Assembly: GCA_021203285.1 (NCBI GenBank)
Contig: JAJQBM010000202.1
Location: 1 to 8,737, forward strand
Source: Clostridiales bacterium
Lineage (GTDB): Bacteria > Bacillota > Clostridia > Lachnospirales > Lachnospiraceae
Direction of reading: 5' to 3'
Length of the DNA: 8,737 bases
Below, piece after piece: positions 1 through 8,067 of this stretch. Under the pieces are notes generated by a model. That model searched no databases. It worked only from the letters and a program-made list of their open reading frames with translations, and was not told the DNA's origin. The position numbers and the translations under genes were made by a program. Numbering within the stretch: the first letter of the stretch is position 1; each line of letters opens with the position of its first letter.

Positions 1-43
1 GTCATCCGTCAAGTAAATTTTTACATAAAATGACATCCGAATG
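1..43 (-). promoter_or_regulatory. Intergenic stretch after alaS; possible -35 box of the next gene
   Basis: These 43 bases follow the alaS stop codon and run to the window edge. They are AT-rich compared with the gene. Read on the minus strand they contain TTGACG (positions 12-7), five of six matches to a sigma-A -35 box. The matching -10 box would lie outside the window, so this is only a hint that a separate promoter drives the next gene. No hairpin followed by a T-run is visible, so no alaS terminator can be called. In many Clostridia alaS is followed by the ireB/ruvX/DUF1292 genes; nothing here can test that. Confidence 0.25.
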
Positions 44-2719
44 CTACAACTGCGCCTCAAACGCCTCCCGCGCTGCCGCGATCGCGTCGGGGATCCCCGC
101 CGGGTTTTTCCCTCCGGCCTGCGCCATATTCGGGCGTCCGCCGCCTCCGCCGCCGACCTTCTGCGCCACAGCCTTGATCAGATTCCCCGCGTGTGCGCCG
201 CGCGCCATCGCGCCGTCCGTCGCCATCGCCATCAGGCTGACCTTTCCGCCGTTTGCACTGGCCAGAAGAATCACGCCCTCGCCCAGCTTCTCTCTCAGTT
301 GGTCGCCCAGATCACGCAGACCGTTCATATCCACATCCGGTACGCTGGCCGCCAGAAGCTTCACGCCCTTTACCTCGACCACCTGATCCATCACATCTCC
401 CATGGAGGACTGCGCAAGCCTGCTCTTCAGAGACTCGTTCTCAGACTGCAGCGCCTTAATCTCCGCCTGCATATGGGAGATCTTCGCCACGAGATCCGCC
501 GGAGCTGCCTTTGCCGCCTTCGCCGCCGCGGCAAGCTCCTCCTCCACATTTTTATAATAAGCAAACACATTCGCACCGGTCAGCGCCTCAATCCGGCGAA
601 CACCTGCCGCCACGCCGCCCTCCGATATAATCTTGAATGCGGTAATGTCCGCCGTGTTGGCCACATGGGTACCGCCGCAGAACTCCTTTGAGAAATCTCC
701 CATCGAGACCACGCGGACTGTCTCCCCGTATTTCTCGCCGAACAGTGCCATGGCGCCGGTCTTTTTGGCCTCCTCCACGGTCATGACATCCGTCTGAACC
801 GGAATACTCTCGCCGATCTTCTCATTGACGATCGCTTCCACCTTCTGAAGCTCCTCGTCCGTCATCGCCTGGAAATGGGAGAAATCAAACCTTGTCCGGT
901 CAGCATCCTGATAGGAGCCGGCCTGCTCTACATGGGTGCCGAGCACCTCGCGCAGCGCCTTTTGAAGCAGATGCGTCGCCGAGTGGTTCTTGCAGGTTGC
1001 CGCACGTCGCTGCCGGTCTACCGACAGAGTCACCGTCTCTCCTGAGCGAATCAGTCCGAAAACCATTCGCCCGACATGGCCGAAGCGCCCGCCGGCAAGC
1101 TTTATGGTATCGCTCACCTCAAACACGCCGTCCTTCCCGAAGATTACACCGTGGTCTCCCATCTGGCCGCCCATGGTGGCATAAAAAGGCGTCGCATCCG
1201 TGATGATCGTTCCCTGATCACCGTCCGTCAGCGCTTCCGCCAGCGCATCCTCCTCATCCTCATCCGCCGCTGTTTTTACGAGAACCATAACGCTTCCCTG
1301 ATCCTCCGTCTGGTCGTAACCGGTAAACACGGATGTGATGGCCGGATCGATTTCATCATAGACCGTCGCATCATGCCCCGTATAATTTGTCGTCTTCCGG
1401 CTGCTTCTGGCCATCTGCCTCTGGTTTTCCATGGCCGCTTTGAATCCGGCCTCATCGTAGGTAAACCCGCGCTCCGCCAGAATCTCCTCCGTCAGATCGA
1501 CCGGGAACCCGTAGGTATCATACAGGCGAAACGCGTTCTCGCCGGAGAGAACCTTCTCCCCCGCCTGCGCCATGGCATCCTCCATGTCGCCGAGGATCGC
1601 CAGACCCTGATCCAGTGTTTTCGCGAAGCGCTCCTCCTCCTGTGTCAGAACCTTCAGGATAAAATCCTTCTTCTCCTCCAGCTCCGGATACCCGTCCCGA
1701 CTCTCCCGGATCACGGTCATCGCCACATCTGCCAGGAATGTCCCCTCAATGCCGAGCATTCTGCCGTGGCGCGCCGCACGGCGGATAATGCGCCGCAGCA
1801 CATAACCCCTGCCCTCGTTGGTGGGCATAATACCGTCGGAAATCATGAATGTCGAAGAACGGATATGATCCGTGATCACGCGGATTGAGACATCGTCCAA
1901 TGCGTCCGTGTGATATTTCTTTCCGGAAAGCGCACAGACCTTGTCCCGGATCGCCTTCATCGTATCGATATCAAAAACCGAGTCCACATCCTGCATCACA
2001 ACCGCCAGACGCTCCAGTCCCATGCCGGTGTCGATATTTTTATTTTCCAGCTCGGTGTATCCGCCCTTGCCGTCGCCGTCAAACTGCGTGAAGACGTTGT
2101 TCCAAACCTCCATAAAGCGGTCGCAGTCGCAGCCCACCTTGCAGTCCGGCGACCCGCAGCCGTACTTTTCACCGCGGTCATAGTAGATCTCGGAGCAGGG
2201 TCCGCAGGGTCCCGCACCGTGCTCCCAGAAATTGTCGCACTCTCCGGTCTCGGGATCCCGGTAAAAACGGGTAATCTTCTCCGCCGGGACGCCGACCTCC
2301 TTCGTCCAGATCTCAAAAGCCTCCTCATCCTCGCCGTAGACCGAAGGGTAAAGACGGTCCGGATCCATGCCCAGAACCTCCGTCAGAAATTCCCACGACC
2401 AGGCAATCGCCTCGTGCTTAAAATAATCCCCGAAGGAGAAATTCCCGAGCATCTCAAAAAAGGTCAGATGGCGGGCCGTCTTTCCCACATTCTCAATATC
2501 GCCGGTGCGGACGCATTTCTGACAGGTGGTCACTCTCCGCTTCGGCGGGATCTCCGCCCCGGTAAAATAAGGCTTTAAGGGCGCCATGCCCGCATTGATC
2601 AAAAGCAGGCTGTTGTCATTGTGCGGAATCAGGGAAAAGCTTTTCATCGCCAGATGATCCTTTCTCTGAAAAAACTCAAGGTACATCCTGCGCAGGTCAT
2701 TTACTCCATATGGTTTCAC
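44..2719 (-). CDS. alaS: Alanine--tRNA ligase (AlaRS)
   Basis: Cytoplasmic class II synthetase that charges tRNA-Ala with alanine and hydrolyses mischarged Ser/Gly-tRNA-Ala. The 891-residue length is normal for full-length bacterial AlaRS. The catalytic domain spans about residues 1-440, with the class II motif region around 63-100 (RVTTCQKCVRTGDIENVGKT, then FFEMLGNFSFGDYF). A cysteine cluster at C188, C193, C197 and C199, as in clostridial AlaRS, lies just before the FMEVWN segment. The editing domain carries the metal-binding set H579/H583 (NHSATH) and C681/H685 (CGGTH). A coiled coil at about 745-770 leads into the C-Ala domain, whose glycine-rich GGGGGGRPNMAQAGG motif lies at 856-870. 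The start is GTG at 2719, giving the expected MKPYGVNDLR N-terminus, with GGAGG at 2732-2728 eight bases upstream. A 94-base gap with a predicted promoter separates it from rnhA. No T-box leader is present although many Firmicutes alaS genes have one. Identification is essentially certain. Confidence 0.98.
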   Translation of the reverse strand: MKPYGVNDLRRMYLEFFQRKDHLAMKSFSLIPHNDNSLLLINAGMAPLKPYFTGAEIPPKRRVTTCQKCVRTGDIENVGKTARHLTFFEMLGNFSFGDYFKHEAIAWSWEFLTEVLGMDPDRLYPSVYGEDEEAFEIWTKEVGVPAEKITRFYRDPETGECDNFWEHGAGPCGPCSEIYYDRGEKYGCGSPDCKVGCDCDRFMEVWNNVFTQFDGDGKGGYTELENKNIDTGMGLERLAVVMQDVDSVFDIDTMKAIRDKVCALSGKKYHTDALDDVSIRVITDHIRSSTFMISDGIMPTNEGRGYVLRRIIRRAARHGRMLGIEGTFLADVAMTVIRESRDGYPELEEKKDFILKVLTQEEERFAKTLDQGLAILGDMEDAMAQAGEKVLSGENAFRLYDTYGFPVDLTEEILAERGFTYDEAGFKAAMENQRQMARSSRKTTNYTGHDATVYDEIDPAITSVFTGYDQTEDQGSVMVLVKTAADEDEEDALAEALTDGDQGTIITDATPFYATMGGQMGDHGVIFGKDGVFEVSDTIKLAGGRFGHVGRMVFGLIRSGETVTLSVDRQRRAATCKNHSATHLLQKALREVLGTHVEQAGSYQDADRTRFDFSHFQAMTDEELQKVEAIVNEKIGESIPVQTDVMTVEEAKKTGAMALFGEKYGETVRVVSMGDFSKEFCGGTHVANTADITAFKIISEGGVAAGVRRIEALTGANVFAYYKNVEEELAAAAKAAKAAPADLVAKISHMQAEIKALQSENESLKSRLAQSSMGDVMDQVVEVKGVKLLAASVPDVDMNGLRDLGDQLREKLGEGVILLASANGGKVSLMAMATDGAMARGAHAGNLIKAVAQKVGGGGGGRPNMAQAGGKNPAGIPDAIAAAREAFEAQL

Positions 2720-2735
2720 AATCGGTTCCTCCGTT

Positions 2736-2804
2736 ATTATATAGTAATATCGTCGTCATTCACTCACGAAAAATTATGTTATCACAGAATCCGGAAATTG
2801 ACAA
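2736..2804 (-). promoter_or_regulatory. Predicted sigma-A promoter and ribosome binding site region of alaS
   Basis: In the gap between rnhA and alaS the minus strand shows TTGTCA at 2804-2799, a 17-base spacer, and TAACAT at 2781-2776. A TGn extended -10 element lies directly before the hexamer. Transcription would begin near 2769, leaving a leader of about 50 bases before the GTG start. A second, perfect TATAAT occurs at 2741-2736, but it has no good -35 box and sits only a few bases from the Shine-Dalgarno sequence, so it would give an almost leaderless transcript. The leader is too short for a T-box and has no UGGNACC-like element. Prediction is by motif only. Confidence 0.55.
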
Positions 2805-2813
2805 GATGCTCCG

Positions 2814-3290
2814 CTACGGAACAACCACATCCTCCAGCAGTCCGGTTCCGTCCGCCGCTGATGTCGCGAGGCGGTCGCAGCGCTCGTTTTCCGGGTGGCC
2901 GTCGTGGCCTTTGACCCAGTGCCATGTCACCTCATGCTGTTTCATGGCCGCAAGAAGCCGCTTCCACAGGTCGATATTTTTGACCGGAGACTTGTCCGCC
3001 TTCTTCCAGCCGCGCTTCATCCATCCGTAGATCCAGTGCTGGTTAAAGGCATCTGTCAGATATTTTGAATCGGAATACAGCTCCACCCGGCACGGTTTCT
3101 TCAGCGCTTCCAGTCCGGCGATCGCCGCCATCAGTTCCATCCGGTTGTTCGTCGTCTTTTTATATCCGGCGCTGAGCTCCTTCTCATGCAGCGCGCCTCT
3201 CTCGTCCGTAAACTGCAGCACCGCCCCGTATCCGCCCGGCCCCTCCGGGTTCCCGCGGGCTGCGCCGTCCGTATAGATTGTCACATTCAT
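2814..3290 (-). CDS. rnhA: Ribonuclease HI
   Basis: Cleaves the RNA strand of RNA:DNA hybrids, removing primers and R-loops in the cytoplasm. The 158 residues form a single RNase H fold of the usual type I length. All catalytic acids are visible: D8 ([10 protein letters not shown]), E52 (NNRMELMAA), D74 (YSDSKYL) and D139 (NERCDRLA). The mobile histidine is H129 in [14 protein letters not shown]. The basic protrusion typical of the E. coli-type enzyme is present ([15 protein letters not shown], 86-100). The ATG at 3290 follows AGGAG (3302-3298) with a 7-base spacer. It lies 31 bases after the amidohydrolase stop with no promoter or terminator in between, so it is probably the last gene of that transcript. 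The stop codon lies about ten bases upstream of the predicted alaS promoter. Confidence 0.97.
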   Translation of the reverse strand: MNVTIYTDGAARGNPEGPGGYGAVLQFTDERGALHEKELSAGYKKTTNNRMELMAAIAGLEALKKPCRVELYSDSKYLTDAFNQHWIYGWMKRGWKKADKSPVKNIDLWKRLLAAMKQHEVTWHWVKGHDGHPENERCDRLATSAADGTGLLEDVVVP

Positions 3291-3321
3291 ATATACACTC
3301 CTGCTCCGGAATATCCAATTG

Positions 3322-4626
3322 CTATTTCATCCCGCGGATAATCCGGTTCGCTTCTTTATAGATATCCTCCGGCTCCGCCCCGATATGGAATTTCCCGTCC
3401 TCATAGAGAATTTTTCCGTTCACCATCGTCAGCTTCACATTCTGTTTCCCGCCGCTGTAGACAAGATTTTTCACAATATTATTCTCCGGCTGCATATTCG
3501 GCTGCGCGAGATCGATCAGGATCAGATCCGCCTTCTTCCCCGCCGCCAAGCGGTCACAGTCCGGCAGGTTCATGGCCTTCGCGCCTCCTGCGGTCGCCAT
3601 ATAGAGAATGCGGTCGGCACTGATGCACTCCGCATCCATCTCACGCACCTTTGCCAGCGCGGAGGCAAGAAACATCTCTTTGAACATATCCAGACTGTTA
3701 TTGCTGGCCGGGCCGTCCGTTCCGATCGCCAGATTGATGCCCTCATCGTAAAAACGCTTTAAGGGCGCGATGCCGCTGGCCAGTTTCAGATTGGAAGCGG
3801 GACAGGTCACCGCCGTGAGCCCCCTTTTTCTGAAAATCTCAAAATCCTCATCCGCAAACCAAACGCAGTGGAATCCGCCGCCGCCGTACTCATACATCCC
3901 GAGATCATCCGTGAGCCGGGTCGGCGTCTTTCCGTAGCGCCCGATACACTCCGCCGTTTCCTTCTCTGTCTCAGAATTGTGCAGGTAAACCGGGGAGCGG
4001 TACTTCTGCGCCAGCCGCGCGATTCCCTCCATCATATCCGGCTTCGTCGTATATTCCGCGTGGAAACCGATCAGGAAGGTCGTCAGGTCACTGGTCTCAT
4101 TGACCCGCAGGTAGTTTTCCTCCACCACGCCCAGATCGCCGCCGAAGCTGTTGACACCGGAGACCTGAACCGCGCGGAAGCCGCAATCCGCCGCCACACG
4201 GGCGTAGACCGGCGGAAAATAACACATGTCAAAGCTGGAGGTAATGCCACTGGTCAGGTACTCCATGATCCCCAGCACCTCCAGCGGGCGAATATTCTCC
4301 GTGTTTAACTGATCCTCTTTCGGAAAACACATCTTGTAGAGCCAGTCCTGCAGCGGCAGGTCGTCCGCATAGGAGCGCAGAAATGTCATATAGGTGTGCG
4401 CATGGGCATTCTTAAACCCCGGCATCAGGAGGTTCCCCCCGCAGTCCGTCTCCCGCTCCCAGAGAATCATATTCAGTCCGAGATCCTTCAGAATCTGATC
4501 CGGGCGCTTCCCGTCGCCCACATAGAGGATCCGGTCGCCCGACACCCACAGTTCGCCGGAGAGAATCTCAAACTTTTCATTCTCATCCAGCGTCAGTATC
4601 TTTGCATTGTAAAATCTTATATTCAT
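3322..4626 (-). CDS. mtaD: Amidohydrolase, MTA/SAH/adenosine deaminase type
   Basis: Metal-dependent cytoplasmic deaminase of the COG0402 amidohydrolase group. The 434 residues match the MTA/SAH deaminase layout. HxH metal ligands are H75/H77 ([13 protein letters not shown]). H216 and E219 (LHNSETEKE) are a ligand and the catalytic glutamate, H253 (GFHCVWF) is the second catalytic histidine, and D304 ([14 protein letters not shown]) is the last ligand and proton shuttle. A small beta-sandwich is formed by the two ends (1-65 and about 360-434). The family converts adenosine, 5'-methylthioadenosine or S-adenosylhomocysteine to the inosine analogue plus ammonia. The neighbouring 6-oxopurine phosphorylase fits this as the next step. 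The open frame extends upstream to 4872 inside the phosphorylase gene, but the ATG at 4626 is chosen because it gives the family N-terminus ([15 protein letters not shown]) and has GGAG five bases upstream. Other COG0402 substrates such as guanine, chlorohydrolase substrates or SsnA-like compounds are less likely but not excluded. Confidence 0.85.
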   Translation of the reverse strand: MNIRFYNAKILTLDENEKFEILSGELWVSGDRILYVGDGKRPDQILKDLGLNMILWERETDCGGNLLMPGFKNAHAHTYMTFLRSYADDLPLQDWLYKMCFPKEDQLNTENIRPLEVLGIMEYLTSGITSSFDMCYFPPVYARVAADCGFRAVQVSGVNSFGGDLGVVEENYLRVNETSDLTTFLIGFHAEYTTKPDMMEGIARLAQKYRSPVYLHNSETEKETAECIGRYGKTPTRLTDDLGMYEYGGGGFHCVWFADEDFEIFRKRGLTAVTCPASNLKLASGIAPLKRFYDEGINLAIGTDGPASNNSLDMFKEMFLASALAKVREMDAECISADRILYMATAGGAKAMNLPDCDRLAAGKKADLILIDLAQPNMQPENNIVKNLVYSGGKQNVKLTMVNGKILYEDGKFHIGAEPEDIYKEANRIIRGMK

Positions 4627-4640
4627 AAAAACTCCGTCCG

Positions 4641-5474
4641 CTATATTACTTTTGAAATTTCCACAATACTCTCCGTCACCAGCTTCTGAAACAACGGCGC
4701 CACCCGGTCCGCCGACTCCTGCACCTCGGCATGTGTCAGCGGATGCTTTGCGATTCCGGCCGCCAGATTGGAAATACAGGAGATCCCGCAGATCTTTATC
4801 CCCATATGGTTCGCGGCGATGGCCTCGCAGGCCGTGCTCATCCCCACAGCATCCGCGCCGATTGCTTTGCACATGCGGATTTCCGCCGGAGACTCGTAGT
4901 TCGGACCGGTCAGTTGGATGTAGACGCCCTCCTTCAGCGAAATTCCCAACCGTCCGGCCGCCGTCCGCACCGCCTCCTGCAGCTTTTCGTCATAGATATG
5001 GCTCATATCCGGGAAACGCACGCCCAGCTCATCCGGGTTTTGCCCGATCAGCGGCGACGGCACAAAATCCGAGATCTGATCCGTGATCAGCATTAGATCT
5101 CCCGCATGCATCCCCTCCTGAATCCCGCCGGAGGCGTTCGTCAAAATCAGCGCCTTTGCCCCGAGCAGTCCCATCAGCCGGGTCGGAAGCACCACATCTG
5201 ACATCGAATAGCCCTCATAATAGTGGACCCGCCCCTGCATGGCCACCACGGGGATATCGCTGACATATCCGAATACAAACCGGCCGGCATGTCCGGCCAC
5301 CGTGGAGACCGGAAACCCCTCGATCTCGTGGTGATCAATCACATGCTCGATTTTCATCTGATCCGCGTAAGCTCCCAGCCCGGAGCCAAGAATCAGCGCA
5401 ACCTCCGGCCGAAAGTCCGTCTCTGCTCTCACACTTTTCAGGCATTTGTTCAGTTTATCATATATTTCGCTCAT
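4641..5474 (-). CDS. punA: Purine nucleoside phosphorylase, trimeric (human-like) class
   Basis: Splits purine (deoxy)nucleosides with phosphate into free base and (deoxy)ribose-1-phosphate during nucleoside salvage. The 277 residues match the low-molecular-weight trimeric PNP family. By alignment in mind with human PNP, phosphate contacts are S31 (GSGLG), H62 (GHAGRF), R82 and H84 (GRVHYYEG). The NASGG motif lies at 113-117. E194 (NYESPAEIR) and N236 (CISNLAAG) correspond to human E201 and N243, which select 6-oxopurines. M212/S213 (GMSTACEA) and H248 contact the sugar. The Asn, rather than the Asp of MTA phosphorylases, argues for inosine/guanosine-type substrates, not adenosine. The ATG at 5474 has a strong AGGAGGG eight bases upstream. 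The stop is 14 bases before the deaminase start, so the two are very likely co-translated steps of one salvage route. The gene is called pupG in Bacillus. Confidence 0.94.
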   Translation of the reverse strand: MSEIYDKLNKCLKSVRAETDFRPEVALILGSGLGAYADQMKIEHVIDHHEIEGFPVSTVAGHAGRFVFGYVSDIPVVAMQGRVHYYEGYSMSDVVLPTRLMGLLGAKALILTNASGGIQEGMHAGDLMLITDQISDFVPSPLIGQNPDELGVRFPDMSHIYDEKLQEAVRTAAGRLGISLKEGVYIQLTGPNYESPAEIRMCKAIGADAVGMSTACEAIAANHMGIKICGISCISNLAAGIAKHPLTHAEVQESADRVAPLFQKLVTESIVEISKVI

Positions 5475-5508
5475 AAAAAAGCCCTCCTGTCCACATTATT
5501 TTGTTCCG

Positions 5509-6261
5509 CTAATCCGACAGATTCCGGGAACGCAGATACGCCAGACTCTTTTTATATTTTTCCGGCGAATTTACCTCTATAAGAATGGAAACGTCCCTCT
5601 GCATCTGCGGCCTCACACGCGCCCAGTCAATATTTCTCTCTCCGAGCGGAAGATGCGCGTCAACCCTTCCGTCATTGTCGTTGATGTGATAGTGGGCGAT
5701 ATAGGGCGCACAGATGCTCTCCCACATGTCAATTCCCGCTTTGGAAATGTTCGCATGGGCGAGATCCAGACAGATGCCGAAGCGTTTCCCCTGCATCCGT
5801 TTCGCAAGAGCAGCCAGACAGTCCGGCTCCTCGTCAAACATATTTTCCATATAGATCGAGAGATCCGGGTAATCCTCCAGAAGTGCTGTCAGATACTCTT
5901 CATTCCGGTCAATCCATCCCCGCCGGTAATTCGGTTCATAAAAATTCGGAATGAGATTGGTGTGTAGAATCATCGCTTTTACCTGCAGGCGCAGGGCGAT
6001 CTCACAGACCTGACGGATGCGGTAGTCGCTGACCTTTCGAATCAGGCTGTCGCTTGAATACACGGCAATATCCAGAAACGGCCCGTGAATGGTGTCCCGG
6101 CTCCGGTCCCGATCCGCCCGGAGATATGCCCGGATACGCCGCTCTGTCTCATCCTTCTGATCCAGTATCCGCGGATACATAAAATCGTCGTACTCAAACG
6201 GAACCCCCAGCCTTGTCCATTCCTCCAGATGTTCCGGATCCGGTATTCCGCTGTACTTCAT
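5509..6261 (-). CDS. Sugar phosphate isomerase/epimerase-like TIM-barrel protein (AP endonuclease 2 family)
   Basis: A 250-residue protein with the pattern of the xylose-isomerase-like/AP-endonuclease-2 TIM barrel. The likely metal and acid residues fall at strand ends: H59 (HGPF), H100 (ILHTNLIPN), E139 (YMENMF), D166 and H169 (CLDLAHAN), H192 (YHINDNDG), D201/H203 (VDAHLPLG) and E229 (LIEVNS). The G.I.W-type phrase after LPLGER is typical of family members acting on sugars or inositols; true endonuclease IV is longer (about 280 residues). Substrate cannot be told from sequence. An in-frame TTG at 6282 would add seven residues, but the ATG at 6261 is preferred. It overlaps the cyclase stop as TGATG and has a GGGGGA purine run about four bases upstream, so translation is probably coupled to the cyclase. 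The next gene starts 34 bases later. Confidence 0.8.
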   Translation of the reverse strand: MKYSGIPDPEHLEEWTRLGVPFEYDDFMYPRILDQKDETERRIRAYLRADRDRSRDTIHGPFLDIAVYSSDSLIRKVSDYRIRQVCEIALRLQVKAMILHTNLIPNFYEPNYRRGWIDRNEEYLTALLEDYPDLSIYMENMFDEEPDCLAALAKRMQGKRFGICLDLAHANISKAGIDMWESICAPYIAHYHINDNDGRVDAHLPLGERNIDWARVRPQMQRDVSILIEVNSPEKYKKSLAYLRSRNLSD

Positions 6262-8067
6262 CAATTTCCCCCTTCCCGGCAAACCTCATCGAGAGAATAC
6301 ACCATCACGCCCTGCGATTTTCCCTTTAAGGGAATCTCCCCAATCTCCGTCACCTTCAGGCGGTCCTTTAACGGCTCGTAGACAAACTCGCTGATCAAAA
6401 TTTGCCCGGCCTTCGCATTCGCCTCCAGACGGGCCGCTGTGTTGACGGTATCTCCGATGGCCGTGTAATCCATCCGGAATTCCGATCCGATGTTGCCGAC
6501 AACCGCGTCCCCGCAGTTTACACCGATGCCGTAGCTGACCGTTTTCCCGAACCGCTCCCGGAATGTCGCGGCGATCCGGTCACTCCCTGCAGCGATATCC
6601 TCAGCCGCACAGACTGCCCTGTAAATATAATCATCGGTGTCAAAGGGCGCGTTGAAAACAGCCATCGCCGCATCCCCGATGAATTTATCCAGCGTGCCGC
6701 CGTTTTGAAAAACCGCATCCGTGACAAGGCTCAGATACTCATTGAGGATCTCCACTACCTCCTCAGGCTGCAGCGCCTCGCTCAGCGGCGTAAATCCGCG
6801 GATATCTACAAACAGCACGGCAATGTAGCGTTTCTCTCCGCCCAGCTTCAACTGATAGTCCTGATTCTTCGCGATCTCCTCCACCACCTGCGGCGCCACA
6901 TATTTCTGAAAGGCGCCCATGATTTTTCTCTTGTGGAGAGCCCCCGTTGCGTATTTACCGACAATACTCCAGACCAGAACCGCGAGAACTGCCAACGGCA
7001 ACGCAATCATATTGATCACCAGCCCCTGTCCGTCGAGCCTCAAGCAGAGTGCATACTGCGCGGCCGCAATCAGAGCCGTAGTCAGCGCGCTTCCCCAGAT
7101 CGGCATTGCACACGCCAGTAAGGTAAATAGAAAAACGATCGCCGCACAGACAAATGCGTTCACATATGGACTGACATAGGTCAGACTGCGCTGCTCCATC
7201 AGTCCCTGCACAATGTTCGCCTGAATCTCCACACCGTACATCTGCGCCCCGTCGGCGATCGGCACCGGATAGGAGTCGCCCATACCGGCCGCGTAAGCGC
7301 CCGCCAGCGCAATGCTGTCCTCAAATGCCGCTGCCGGAATATTGCCCTCCAGCACGTCGATCAGAGAAAGAATCTCATAGGACTCCGGCTCGGCGGTGTA
7401 GTTGATATAAATTCCGCCATTTTCATCCGCTGCCATATAGTCCGCCTCCGCGCCGCCCTGTGCCATTGACACAACAGCCGAGGCAAACGATTGATATTCC
7501 TCCACTTCCAACAGAGTATAGCGCACCGCGCTGTCCATGGAATCCTGCATCGTATTCGCAAACCCCATGCTGACCGTATCCGCCAGCTCTCCAAAGAGTT
7601 CCTCCACCATATCGATGTGAAGCGTATTGACCCGACTAACGCCGTCTGTCGTCTCAATCTTCGTAGAAAACACCAGATTGCCCGCCATCACGATATTGGA
7701 ATATTTGGCGCAGGCATCCACTAAAAGCTGATCCTCGTCACCTTTTTCATTGACAAGCAGGATATCAAAGCCGATCACCCGGGGCGGATACTCTCCTCCG
7801 TCCAGAATCTCAATCAGCTCCGCATATAGCTCCCTCGTCCATGCCTCAAACTGCCCCAGCGCATCCAGCGTCTTTTCATCGATCGCGATAATCTTGATGG
7901 AAGAATCCACACTGTTCTCTCGCTGATAGACGGCATCCTGCAGGGTGAGATTCAGATTCGCAAACCAGTGGAAAGAAATACTCAGGAATGTGAAAACAGC
8001 CAGAATCAGGGCGGCTGCGATATTTATTTTTTTTCTTACTCGCCGTTTCTCTTTTTCGTTCCGGCAT
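6261..8067 (-). CDS. CHASE2-domain class III adenylate cyclase (frame break at an A8 tract near the start)
   Basis: Membrane receptor cyclase that would make cAMP inside the cell in response to an external signal. Joined across the frame break it has 601 residues: a basic N-terminus, a membrane helix (14-32, INIAAALILAVFTFLSIS), an extracellular CHASE2 domain (about 36-295, with VDSSIKIIAID and VIGFDILL), three membrane helices (about 301-322, 326-344, 349-369), and a cytoplasmic class III catalytic domain (about 413-575). Key residues are all present: metal Asp D421 (LFVDIRGFT) and D465 (IGDA), substrate-selecting K461 (LDKF) and T535 (DYTAIGD), and N542/R546 (VNTAARLE). Lys plus Thr marks a class IIIb adenylate rather than guanylate cyclase. 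The ATG at 8067 has AGGAG ten bases upstream but is in another frame. Removing one A from the A8 tract (8034-8027) restores the whole protein. Without a shift, a 63-residue peptide ends at 7876. The only in-frame start, GTG at 7910, would cut off the first helix and begin inside CHASE2. Confidence 0.85.
8027..8034 (-). other. A8 homopolymer, candidate frameshift or slippage site
   Basis: Eight consecutive A on the coding (minus) strand, within codons 11-14 of the cyclase reading from the ATG at 8067. The frame before the tract is MPERKRETASKKK; the frame after it is INIAAALILAV and the rest of the cyclase. The two are related by loss of one base (or gain of two). The context is AGT AAG AAA AAA AAT AAA, so a -1 ribosomal slip would not reach the cyclase frame; a +1 or -2 shift, or a seven-A transcript or genome, would. 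It could be a sequencing or assembly error, a phase-variable tract, or a transcriptional slippage site. Confidence 0.75.

Noticed and set aside
41..2578. Long plus-strand open frames opposite alaS
   Set aside because: They are rich in Arg/His/Pro, lack family motifs and good ribosome sites, and arise from the GC-rich codon use of the minus-strand gene.
2736..2741. Perfect TATAAT just before the alaS ribosome site as the main promoter
   Set aside because: No acceptable -35 box lies 16-18 bases upstream and the transcript would start inside the ribosome binding site; the upstream TTGTCA/TAACAT pair fits better.
4627..4872. Open N-terminal extension of the amidohydrolase frame into the phosphorylase gene
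   Set aside because: The extension overlaps the well-supported phosphorylase C-terminus, reads as low-complexity non-homologous sequence, and the ATG at 4626 has its own ribosome site and the family N-terminus.
8022..8045. Programmed -1 ribosomal frameshift at the A-rich tract
   Set aside because: A -1 slip from the ATG frame leads to the third frame, not the cyclase frame; only +1, -2 or a changed tract length fits.
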